A stretch of DNA of 64,000 bases from Haematococcus lacustris (Eukaryota > Chlorophyta > Chlorophyceae > Chlamydomonadales > Haematococcaceae). The translations under genes were made by a program, and so were the position numbers. This document shows positions 49,724-60,878 of the stretch, one piece after another; positions within the stretch are counted from its first letter, which is position 1; each line of letters starts with the position of its first letter. The DNA is taken from contig JASKMD010000006.1 in the NCBI GenBank assembly GCA_030144725.1, positions 8,651,256 to 8,715,255 of the forward strand, read 5' to 3'. The notes under the pieces are model-generated. The model saw only the letters and a list, made by a program, of their open reading frames with translations, did no database searches and was not told the origin of the DNA.

Positions 49724-52700
49724 TTATGGTGACATGTTGCGCTCCATGCGCTTCATGCGCTTCATCATGCGCTCAATAGAGGCTTGCTGCAGCTGATGCA
49801 TTTGCTGCATTTGCATGCTCTGCATCATTGCAAAGTTACCTTGCATGCTCTGCATCTGAGCTTCCAAATGATGGCCAACATAACCCATAGACGGCTGGGC
49901 CACACTTTGCACAAAAAAAGGCTGAGTGCCACCTGGCATGCCAAAGACCTAAGGAGGATAGGGCACCATGAACACCGAAGATGAGCTGCCACTTGCGGCA
50001 CAAGGCTGAGCCGCACTTGGCACAACCACAGACTGAGCACCAGCATGAACCAGGAGCGGAGATGCACCATGCACGCTGCCTTGACCCGTAAAAGACAGAT
50101 TACATGCGGGTGATGAGGTGGGGAGAGCCATGGGAGGGCTGGGAGGGCTGGGAGGGCTGGGAGGGCTGGGAGGGCTGGGAGGTGGTGGGGGAGCAGGCAC
50201 TGTTCCCACGGCCGGTGATGAAGGCGAGCTTAGAGCCAGAGGAGAAGGCAAAGCTGCGGGTGTGGAAGACACCTCTACACCACCCCCCACATGAGCTGCC
50301 ACCACAGTAGAGGCACTGACATGGGTCGCGTTGCTGCTGTTGACAGCAACATCGGAGGGGGTGATGGCTGCCATCATGGCTGCAGTTGCCTGTCCGCGCT
50401 TGGCTGTGCCATGCACGGTGTACGACTTCATGCTGCCAGGATCAGCCCAACCACCCATAGACTGTCGGAAGGCATCAGGGAAATCAGCAACACCCGTCGC
50501 CCCTGTGCGCTTCATGGAATGAGAAGTAAAGGACTCCTCCTCAGTATCAAACATGCTGGAGACACGGCTCTTCAAACTGTGCTCACCGACTTTTTGGTTG
50601 CAGTACCACTTGCCGCTGACCTCGTAGGCAGGGTTAGGCTTGATGAATAAACCAGCAGCATCTGCAGGGAGCTTGTTGAGAAGAAGGTCCAGTGCCACAA
50701 CCGGGCAGCTCTGAAAAAAACAGAAAAACATAAAGGGGTTGATACACCACACCATGACTAATTGATACGCCACACCATGACCATGACCTTGCCACACGTG
50801 ACTGAAGAGGACATGCAAAGGCACAACCAACAAGAGCAATCACGCCTCACCTTGGCTTCGGCAAGCTGGTTGCCCACGCGGATGGTGTTGGAGTTGGGCA
50901 CCACCTCCTTGGGCTCAGGCGGGTTGTTGGCACCACGCAAACCACCCTGATGGTTCTTGCACGCAAAAGGGTCCACCACAAACTTGAAGCCCGGAGGAGT
51001 GTCAGCCACCACCACCTTGGTGAAGTGCTTGGGCTTCAAAGCATGGAGTTCCTTGCCGCGCATCTGTAAAAGCATGACAAGCATGATAAGAATGTGAACA
51101 AAATGAACTATGCTTGATAGTAAGAGGTTGATGTAATAAAGGCTCATCACCACATCATGAAACCTGTCACATCCTGAACTATTGAACTAAGCTGAACACA
51201 CCTGAAGAACAGTACCAAGCTGGACAAGCACAAGGTTCTGCAACCCCGTCGGTGTCTCTGGATTCATCAAGGGTTGAGCTCGGTCCATCGCCTCAGGCGT
51301 TATAAGCGCAGCCCGCTTACGCAACACACTGACCTACAACAACACACACAACATATGGTGAGCCAGAGTCATCAACACCATACAACACCCCATTACCAAT
51401 GACATGCAAGCACATGCATGTATACAGGCATGAGAAACGAGATAAGCACTAGATGATGATAAGCATGAGATGAGCACATGCATCACTAACGTTGCAATAG
51501 GAAAAACCTCACCTCTCCCATCTTGAAGGCCAATTTGCTTGCCCCATCCGTCACCTTCCAGACATGCCGCCACAGATGATCTTGCTCGTTGCAAAAGGGG
51601 GGAGGCTTCCAGTCAGATGACACACCCGGTGTCTTGGCCAGCACCAGGTCAGAGTGATACAGCTTCAAACAATGCGCCAAACGCGTGAAGCGATGCTTGA
51701 AGGCTTGAGCTGAAAACTTCAGTCCCAGCCCATCCTCCCCTCTCTCCTTGGAGTTGCGCGCATCTGCACAATACAACATGCAACATTGCAACAATCACAA
51801 GATTTATATACGTACAACAAACCAACAAGTAGCAGAATAATGCATCACAATAAACATGACATACACTTGAACACTTTGCCAAACCTGATGACAGCCTGAT
51901 TATAGCCAAGACTAGTGACTAGTCAAACCACTCACGTGTTGAGAACAGGCTGAACATCACTACTAGGTTTTCCACTAATGGTGGAGAGCACCAGCTGTAC
52001 ATGCGAGCACACATCTCCTCATGTGAGTTGAGGGGACCAGCAACAAACGCTTTTACCACCTCCATGATGGCCGGGGGAACTGGCAGTTGGTCCATGAAGC
52101 ACCCCTTTGCAGAGGCAGTTTGGAAAAAAGAAAAGAAGCTCTTGAGCTGAGATTGATCTTGTTTCATGGTCCTGGGATTGCGCTCTGAGGACTGATGGTT
52201 TTGATACACCAAGGCATCTTCCTTAAGCAAGGCAACACCGCTTGGTCCTGCAGCCAGACATTGGCAACAATTAAAGGGCAACAATCAAGGGGCTAGTAGC
52301 AAACATGCAAATTGCAACAATGGCAATCAGCAACAAGCACGTACAACAAAGCTTACCAGCAACATCATGAGCAATAGGCGGCTGCGGCTGCGGCAGCGTC
52401 TGCGGCTGCGGCTGCGGCTGGACATGCGACCCAGGCATTGACAGTGACGCTGGGGAAAGAGGCAACGGTAGCGAAGGCCCAAAGGTAAGCGAAGACACGG
52501 ACGACTCCTCATGAAGAATAGGCGGCGGAAGAGGAGATGACGGCGGGAGTGTAGGATGCACATGACCTTGCTGCAGCTGATTATGCCTCCACAAATGCGC
52601 AGGCTGGGTCACCTGCACCCCTACGAGCAGGTTGCGGGCGGCAAATGTTTTGGCAAAATGGAACCCAGTGAAGTAGCGTAGTGAGCGGGATAAAACGCAC

Positions 52701-52809
52701 CATCACGGAACATCCGAAGGTCGAAGACGCCAATGTCTGGGTCGTTTCCACAATCGTTGCCATCATCGTCCTCCCAGCTGCCGAAGGAAGCCAACGACGC
52801 TTCGTCCAT
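49724..52809 (-). CDS. Crypton-like tyrosine recombinase, copy A
   Basis: Tyrosine recombinases cut and rejoin DNA through a Tyr. Exons that join in phase: 52612-52357, 52247-51936, 51763-51513, 51333-51202, 51063-50851 and 50710 onward. A first exon (MDEASLASFGSWEDDDGN, near 52809) is probable but its junction is unresolved. Key blocks: GLQNLVLVQLGTVLQ/MRGKELHALKPKHF (first Arg), LFIKPNPAYEVSGKWYCNQ, SHSMKRTGATG (His-x-x-x-Arg spacing as in the HxxR box), MGGWADPGSMKSYTV (Trp in place of the second His, then the nucleophile Tyr). This matches the Crypton/DUF3504 pattern. A Pro/Ser-rich tail follows. A TAG at about 49949 stops it, but the frame then goes on to a Met/Gln-rich coiled coil ending at 49724. 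The catalytic core looks intact. Confidence 0.75.
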
Positions 52810-55289
52810 AACCAGAGCAATATGAACAGCCAACCCGCACACGAACAAAGAATTGCCTCAAATGTTACACTGAAGACAATGATAGGCTCGGCTCCGCCGA
52901 GCTCAGAATCGATTTATCGCCTCTGTAAATTGAAGTTATACAAGTTAACTGCAACGCCTCACCTTTTCCGGGTTTGTAAACGACCTCGGCCTCGCAGTTC
53001 CTCGTGAACGCTCTCGACCTCCGCCAGGGGCCTCCGGCCCCTGGCGTCGGTCTCGAGCGTTCACTCGGAACTGCTTCGGCCTCGGTCGTTTACAAGCCCG
53101 GAAAAGGTTCGGTGTTGCAGTTATCCTCATCGTAACAAGGGCAACCGACGGCTAATTATGTCCTAACCGTCAATTATAGGCAACCGTCAATTATAGGCAA
53201 CCGTCAATTATAGCTAACCGTCAATTATAGCTAACCGCCAATTATAAGCAACCGCCAATTATGCCCAAGCGCCAACTACACGCAAACGTCAATCATAACC
53301 TTCCATCTCTTCAAGCCCTCACGCATCATCCTGCCACCCTCACCATGACTATTATGGTGACATGTTGCGCTCCATGCGCTTCATGCGCTTCATCATGCGC
53401 TCAATAGAGGCTTGCTGCAGCTGATGCATTTGCTGCATTTGCATGCTCTGCATCATTGCAAAGCTACCTTGCATGCTCTGCATCTGAGCTTCCAAATGAT
53501 GGCCAACATAACCCATCGACGGCTGGGCCACACTTTGCACAAAAAAGGCTGGGTGCCACCTGGCATGCCAAAGACCTGAGGAGGATAGGGCACCATGAAC
53601 ACCGAAGATGAGCTGCCACTTGCGGCACAAGGCTGAGCCGCACTTGGCACAACCACAGACTGAGCACCAGCATGAAACAGGAGCGGAGATGCACCATGCA
53701 CGCTGCCTTGACCCGTAAAAGACAGACCACATGCGGGTGATGAGGTGGGGAGAGCCATGGGAGGGCTGGGAGGGCTGGGAGGGCTGGGAGGTGGTGGGGG
53801 AGCAGGCACTGTTCCCACGGCCGGTGATGAAGGCGAGCTTAGAGCCAGAGGAGAAGGCAAAGCTGCGGGTGTGGAAGACACCTCTACACCACCCCCCACA
53901 TGAGCTGCCACCACAGTAGAGGCACTGACATGGGTCGCGTTGCTGCTGTTGACAGCAACATCGGAGGGGGTGATGGCTGCCATCATGGCTGCAGTTGCCT
54001 GTCCGCGCTTGGCTGTGCCATGCACGGTGTACGACTTCATGCTGCCAGGATCAGCCCAACCACCCATAGACTGTCGGAAGGCATCAGGGAAATCAGCAAC
54101 ACCCGCCGCCCCTGTGCGCTTCATGGAATGAGAAGTAAAGGACTCCTCCTCAGTATCAAACATGCTGGAGACACGGCTCTTCAAACTGTGCTCACCGACT
54201 TTTTGGTTGCAGTACCACTTGCCGCTGACCTCGTAGGCAGGGTTAGGCTTGATGAATAAACCAGCAGCATCTGCAGGGAGCTTGTTGAGAAGAAGGTCCA
54301 GTGCCACAACCGGGCAGCTCTGAAAAAAACAGAAAAACATAAAGGGGTTGATACACCACACCATGACTAATTGATACGCCACACCATGACCATGACCTTG
54401 CCACACGTGACTGAAGAGGACATGCAAAGGCACAACCAACAAGAGCAATCACGCCTCACCTTGGCTTCGGCAAGCTGGTTGCCCACGCGGATGGTGTTGG
54501 AGTTGGGCACCACCTCCTTGGGCTCAGGCGGGTTGTTGGCACCACGCAAACCACCCTGATGGTTCTTGCACGCAAAAGGGTCCACCACAAACTTGAAGCC
54601 CGGAGGAGTGTCAGCCACCACCACCTTGGTGAAGTGCTTGGGCTTCAAAGCATGGAGTTCCTTGCCGCGCATCTGTAAAAGCATGACAAGCATGATAAGA
54701 ATGTGAACAAAATGAACTATGCTTGATAGTAAGAGGTTGATGTAATAAAGGCTCATCACCACATCATGAAACCTGTCACATCCTGAACTATTGAACTAAG
54801 CTGAACACACCTGAAGAACAGTACCAAGCTGGACAAGCACAAGGTTCTGCAACCCCGTCGGTGTCTCTGGATTCATCAAGGGTTGAGCTCGGTCCATCGC
54901 CTCAGGCGTTATAAGCGCAGCCCGCTTACGCAGCACACTGACCTACAACAACACACACAACATATGGTGAGCCAGAGTCATCAACACCATACAACACCCC
55001 ATTACCAATGACATGCAAGCACATGCATGTACACAGGCATGAGAAACGAGATAAGCACTAGATGATGATAAGCATGAGATGAGCACATGCATCACTAACG
55101 TTGCAATAGGAAAAACCTCACCTCTCCCATCTTGAAGGCCAATTTGCTTGCCCCATCCGTCACCTTCCAGACATGCCGCCACAGGTGATCTTGCTCGTTG
55201 CAAAAGGGGGGAGGCTTCCAGTCAGATGACACACCCGGTGTCTTGGCCAGCACCAGGTCAGAGTGATACCACTCACACAAATTAGCAAC

Positions 55290-55970
55290 GTAACCAGCGC
55301 TGGAGCCAGTGGTTTCATCGCGGGAGCCAGTGGTTTCAGCGCTGGAGCCAGTGGTTTAAGCGCTGGAGCCAGTAGTTTCAGCGCTGGAGCCAGTGGTTTC
55401 AGCGCTGGAGCCAGTGGTTTCAGCGCTGGAGCCAGTAGCTACAGCGGTGTAGCCAATGACTACTGCGCTGGAGCCAATGACTACAGCGCTGGAGCCAAAC
55501 GGCAACAGCGCTGGAGCCAAAATTTACAGCGCTGGAGCCAAGGACTACTGCGCTGGAGCCAATTGCTACAGCGCTGTAGTCAATAGCTTCATCGCTGAAG
55601 CCAATTGCTACTGCGATGAAGGTAATAGCTACAGCGATGAAGCTATTGGCTACTGCGCTGTAGCCAATAGCTACAGCGATGAAGCAAAAAGCTACAGCCC
55701 TGTAGTCAATAGCTTCATCGCTGAAGCCAATTGCTACAGCGATGAAGGTATTAGCTACAGCGATGAAAAAAATGGCTACAGCGATGAAGCTAATAACTAC
55801 AGCGATGAAGCCAATGGCTACAGCGATGAAACCAAATGCTACCGCGCTGGAGTCAAAAGCTACCGCGCTGGAGCAAATAGCTACCGCGCTGGAGCAAATG
55901 GCTACCGCGCTGAAGCCAATGGCTACTGCGCTGGTGACAATGGCTACTGCGCTGGTGACATCGTCATTTG
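55290..55970. repeat. Left subterminal 24-bp repeats
   Basis: AGCGCTGGAGCCAGTGGTTT-like units of about 24 bp, grading into GATGAAG(C/G)(C/T)AATGGCTACAGC variants of the same length. Part of the CACTA-like element. Confidence 0.85.
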
Positions 55971-58389
55971 CGGTTGTGTCCTTGCAACGTCATTGTGTTT
56001 CTGCACTTGTGTACCATGCTCTGAGGCAACGCTGTGGCACAAGTTCCCTTCATTTCTCTATCGTTTGTTGTGTGGGTAGTTGTGACAGTGGTTATTGCTA
56101 ATGTTGATGGTGAACCTACGGTTGTTTAAGGTTGCTGTGTTGATGCAAGGCTAGGTTGATGCCTCAAGCGTATGTTCACCCTTGATTAAGTCCGTGTAAA
56201 CCTTAACTCATGTTGCCTGTGTCCAGATGATGGGATACTTACTATTACCGTAGGCTGGGCTCTTACACCGTGTGGACCTTACACACGTCATCAGGCTCAA
56301 TTACAAGCATCAAATACATGGACAACAGCAACAAATGAGAGGCAACGACATCAGTGGGGCTAAAATGTAAACTGTAGGCTGCGACTGCGTGGCGTTGCGT
56401 GCTTGGGCTGCATGCGAGACAAGCTGCGAGTTACTTTGTAATGCGTGGCGTGGAAATGTCTGCGAGGTGGAAAAACGGCTGTTGGTGAGATCCGAACTGC
56501 TAGCTGCGTCTGAGGCTCGCGTCTCGCAAGGCGGACTGTTGGCTGGGTGACCATCGCAGACGCCATTGCAAACTGCGCAGATTGTTGTATTACACTGGAC
56601 GCTTTGCGAACTGCGCACACACAACACTTGCGCGCAACCCTCGACAACGTCACAAAACTGCAGATCGGCATGCAAGAGAGACATGTGAAATAGTGTACTC
56701 TTGCACTGAACACGACGTAGCCAAACAGCGAAGCAGCTCGTCAACTTCACAGCTGAACCGCAGCCGTAGCTAGCGGCAGCTACAAACTCTGCCTTGAGGA
56801 TAAGCATAGAAACTCAGCCTCGCAGCCTTGCAGCCGCACTTTGCGGCCCCCACCTAGGTAGCCACGCGGGAGCCACCACGCCAACACTCGCCAGCACTTG
56901 TAGACAACACTTGCAGACAACATCGCAGCAGCTAGTTGAAGCAACGCGACGCAGCTAGCCGCTCGTCTATCAGGTTTACTCGCAGCCAACTCCGCAGCCA
57001 ACTCCGCAGCCACACGGCTCAGTACCTCGCAGCCAACTCGTAGCCAACTCTGCAGCCAACTCCCCAGCTGCACGGCACAGTACCTCGCACCGCAACGCTA
57101 CGCAGCGAGGTAATGTAATGTTCTTGTAATGTACCAAGTCTTTGCAAAGGTGAGCATGGAGCAACGTGGAGGAGTACGGTGAGTGGCCGGACCTCGCCTT
57201 TTAATGGCTCTCATTACACAACCTCATCGTGAGCATACCCCATGTTTGCTGCAGGTCTGACGGATACACCTGGAACCTTTCCCTCCCCCTCCTTCTTCAA
57301 ATCACCACAATCGCCTTCCCTCCCTCCCTCCCTCCCTCCCTCCTGCCCTCCCTGTACAAGTCTCTACAGGTGGCTACAGGTCCTCTTACCCCCCTATCTA
57401 TACAACCACCCCCTCCAAGATCGTCAATACACTTACCCCTCCCCCAGGCCTACCCTGTCTCCCTCCCTCACCTTTCCCTACCCAGTCACCATCCCCTCCC
57501 CCCACTTCCCCCCTCACCTCCACCCTGACATTCCAGCCCCCTCCCTTACCCCAGCAGCCCCATCCCAGCCCCTCTCCTTATTTCAGCAACCAGAAGAGAG
57601 CCCACCCCAACCTTGACGTTGTACCCTACCCTGGCTCTTGCACCTCCACCTAATAACCCCACTTTACCTTCTGCACCACAAACGTAAGACCAAGGTAAGT
57701 AGCGAGGACACGACATGGCGCGTATCCCTGTTCACAACATCCCATCCTATTAGCCCTTCATGCCAGGTGAGTGCCTCCGTCATGCAATACGTGACAGCTA
57801 GCTTCCCAGGATGTTATGCATGCCTCATTGTAAGCACGCTCCATGCTTGCTGCAGGTCTATACTCCCGCCTATACTTCCTCCCCGTGCCTCCTTCCCCCT
57901 TCCCTACCCCGTCCCACCACCTCCACTTCCACCCCTCTCCACCCCCCACTTCCCCCCTCCCCGTCACCTCCCCCCTGACGTCCCAGCAGCCAGGAGAAAG
58001 CCTTCGTTGATGGCCCTTATCACCCAAGCCTTATCACCTTATCGCCTCCCCTCACCGCTGGCATGCCGTGTGTTTGCTGCAGGTTTTACGGTCACACTTA
58101 CCTCCCTTCTCCCTCCCCCCCACCCCCCTTCTCCTTTCCCATACCCACCAGGTGCTACCACCATGTACTACCACCTTCCAGTCTATCACACCTAGCTGCC
58201 ACATGCCAATGGATAATGGCACTGGCATTATCACCACACATGAATTGAGTACAGCCAAAGCATAAGTCAAGCCAAAGTCCAAGATGGTTTAAAAAGCACT
58301 AAATTGAAAGGACTATGTTGTAAAGCACCATATTGTAAAGCATTATGATGTCAGCTGAAGATAGACAGTAGTACAAACGTTGTAATTGT
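55971..58389. other. Centre of the CACTA-like element, no gene seen
   Basis: From 56930 to 57080 the word CGCAGCCAACTC repeats. From 57200 to 58200 a pyrimidine-rich stretch holds three related blocks around TTGCTGCAGGT (near 57247, 57848 and 58074), each followed by CTCCCTCCCC-like sequence. These look like a degraded tandem repeat of about 600 and 230 bp. No transposase motif. Confidence 0.5.
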
Positions 58390-59500
58390 AAGAGAGCAGG
58401 TGCCACATGGTACCAGCGCAGGTGCCACATGGTACCAGAGCAGGTGACCATGGCGCAGAGCAGGTACCAAGTGCTGCAGCGCTGGAAAATTATGGCTGCA
58501 GAGCAGGTACCAGGTGTTGCAGCGCTGGAGCCACATGGCATCAGCGCTGGAGCCACATGGCTGCAGAGCAGGTACCAGGTGCTGCAGCGCTGGAAAATTA
58601 TGGCTGCAGAGCAGGTACCAGGTGTTGCAGCGCTGGAGCCACATGGCATCAGCGCTGGAGCCACATGGCTGCAGAGCAGGTACCAGGTGCTGCAGCGCTG
58701 AAGCCACATGGCATCAGCGCTGGAGCCACATGGCTGCAGAGCAGGTACCAGGTGCTGCAGCGCTGAAGCCACATGGCATCAGCGCTGGAGCCACATGGCT
58801 GCAGAGCAGTTACCATGTGCTCCAGAGCTGGATCCACACGGCTGCAGCGCTGGAGCCAGGTGCTCCAGCTATGGAGCCACATGGCTGCAGCGCTGGAGCC
58901 ACATGGCTGCAGCGCTGGAGCTACATGGCTGCAGCGCTGGAGCTACATGGCTGCAGCGCTGGAGCCACATGGCTGCAGCGCTGGAGCCAAATGGCTGCAG
59001 CGCAGGAACCATGTGCTCCAGCGCTGGAGCCACATGGCTGCAGCGCTGAAGCCAGGTGCTCCAGCGCCGAAGCCACATGGCTTCAGCGCTGCAGGCACAT
59101 GGTTCAGAGCAGTTACCATGTGCTCCAGCGCTGGATCCACACGGCTGCAGCGCTGGAGCAAGGTGCTCCAGCTATGGAGCCACATGGCTGCAGCGCTGGA
59201 GCCACATGGCTGCAGCGCTGGAGCCACATGGCTGCAGCGCTGGAGCTACATGGCTGAAGCGCTGGAGCTACATGGCTGCAGCGCTGGAGCCACATGGCTT
59301 CAGCGCTGGAGCCACATGGCTGCAGAGCAGGTACCATGTGCTCCATCGCTGGAGCCACATGGCTGCAGCGCTTGAGCCATATGGCTGCACCGCTGGAGCT
59401 ACATGGCTGCAGCGCTGCAGCTAGGTGCTCCAGCGCTGGAGCTCCATGGCTGCAGCGCTGAAGCCAAGTGCTCCAGCGCTGGTGACGCTGCTAATTCCTG
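58390..59500. repeat. Right subterminal 24-bp repeats
   Basis: GCAGCGCTGGAGCCACATGG units of about 24 bp, interleaved with GCAGAGCAGGTACCAGGTGC units; a block of about 120 bp built from them is itself duplicated (58490-58790). Near-palindromic CTCCAGCGCTGGAG occurs repeatedly. Confidence 0.85.
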
Positions 59501-60878
59501 TGAGTGACAGCTTCAAACAATGCGCCAAACGCGTGAAGCGATGCTTGAAGGCTTGAGCTGAAAACTTCAGTCCCAGCCCATCCTCCCCTCTCTCCTTGGA
59601 GTTGCGCGCATCTGCACAATACAACATGCAACATTGCAACAATCACAAGATTTATATACGTACAACAAACCAACAAGTAGCAGAATAATGCATCACAATA
59701 AACATGACATACACTTGAACACTTTGCCAAACCTGATGACAGCCTGATTATAGCCAAGACTAGTGACTAGTCAAACCACTCACGTGTTGAGAACAGGCTG
59801 AACATCACCACCAGGTTTTCCACTAATGGTGGAGAGCACCAGCTGTACATGCGAGCACACATCTCCTCATGTGAGTTGAGGGGACCAGCAACAAACGCTT
59901 TTACCACCTCCATGATGGCCGGGGGAACTGGCAGTTGGTCCATGAAGCACTCCTTTGCAGAGGCAGTTTGGAAAAAAGAAAAGAAGCTCTTGAGCTGAGA
60001 TTGATCTTGTTTCATGGTCATGGGATTGCGCTCTGAGGACTGATGGTTTTGATACACCAAGGCATCTTCCTTAAGCAAGGCAACACCGCTTGGTCCTGCA
60101 GCCAGACATTGGCAACAATTAAAGGGCAACAATCAAGGGGCTAGTAGCAAACATGCAAATTGCAACAATGGCAATCAGCAACAAGCACGTACAACAAAGC
60201 TTACCAGCAACATCATGAGCAATAGGCGGCTGCGGCTGCGGCAGCGTCTGCGGCTGCGGCTGCGGCTGGACATGCGACCCAGGCATTGACAGTGACGCTG
60301 GGGAAAGAGGCAACGGTAGCGAAGGCCCAAAGGTAAGCGAAGACACGGACGACTCCTCATGAAGAATAGGCGGCGGAAGAGGAGATGACGGCGGGAGTGT
60401 AGGATGCACATGACCTTGCTGCAGCTGATTATGCCTCCACAAATGCGCAGGCTGGGTCACCTGCACCCCTACGAGCAGGTTGCGGGCGGCAAATGTTTTG
60501 GCAAAATGGAACCCAGTGAAGTAGCGTAGTGAGCGGGATAAAACGCACCATCACGGAACATCCGAAGGTCGAAGACGCCAATGTCTGGGTCGTTTCCACA
60601 ATCGTTGCCATCATCGTCCTCCCAACTGCCGAAGGAAGCCAACGACGCTTCGTCCATAACCAGAGCAATATGAACAGCCAACCCGCACACGAACAAAGAA
60701 TTGCCTCAAATGTTACACTGAAGACAATGATAGGCTCGGCTCCGCCGAGCTCAGAATCGATTTATCGCCTCTGTAAATTGAAGTTATACAAGTTAACTGC
60801 AACGCCTCACCTTTTCCGGGTTTGTAAACGACCTCGGCCTCGCAGTTCCTCGTGAACGCTCTCGACCTCCGCCAGGGG

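Larger units (their letters stand above)
49403..53035 (-). mobile_element. Tyrosine-recombinase element, copy A
   Basis: A 3,628-bp unit from GGCCCCTGGCG at 49408 to the start of the next copy at 53036, flanked on both sides by CCTCC (49403-49407 and 53031-53035). The ends are inverted repeats of about 85 bp. It encodes one multi-exon recombinase gene on the minus strand and no reverse transcriptase. It is the only copy in the window not cut by another element. Confidence 0.85.
55270..59506. mobile_element. CACTA-like non-autonomous element, 4.2 kb
   Basis: Starts CACTCACACAAATTAGCAAC and ends with the reverse complement of CACTCACAGGAATTAGCAGC, about 33 of 37 positions inverted. AC at 55268-55269 is repeated at 59507-59508. 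Copy A has the uninterrupted site GTGATACAGCTTC at 51654-51666, proving insertion and a 2-bp target duplication. Both subterminal regions are packed with AGCGCTGGAGCC-type repeats, as in CACTA/EnSpm elements. The centre (about 55980-58390) codes for nothing recognised. Confidence 0.8.
53345..60657 (-). pseudogene. Tyrosine recombinase, copy B, split
   Basis: Same exons as copy A, with the core piece (Arg, HSMKR, GGW, SYTV) at 53453-54319 and the upstream exons at 54460-54672, 54811-54942 and 59784-60460. The exon encoding LAHCLKLYHSDLVLAKT is cut in half by the CACTA-like insert (left half 55122-55269, right half 59507-59611). In the tail it reads CAG where copy A has TAG, but has six A instead of seven in the TTTTTTT/AAAAAAA run near 53541, so the coiled-coil tail is out of frame. 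Confidence 0.8.

Noticed and set aside
50104..50310. Plus-strand Trp-Glu-Gly repeat frame in each recombinase copy
   Set aside because: Antisense shadow of the Pro/Ser-rich tail, caused by the GGGAGGGCT repeat.
58299..59424. Many overlapping frames on both strands over the 24-bp satellites
   Set aside because: A 24-bp unit keeps frames open; the proteins are pure repeat and shared by all registers.
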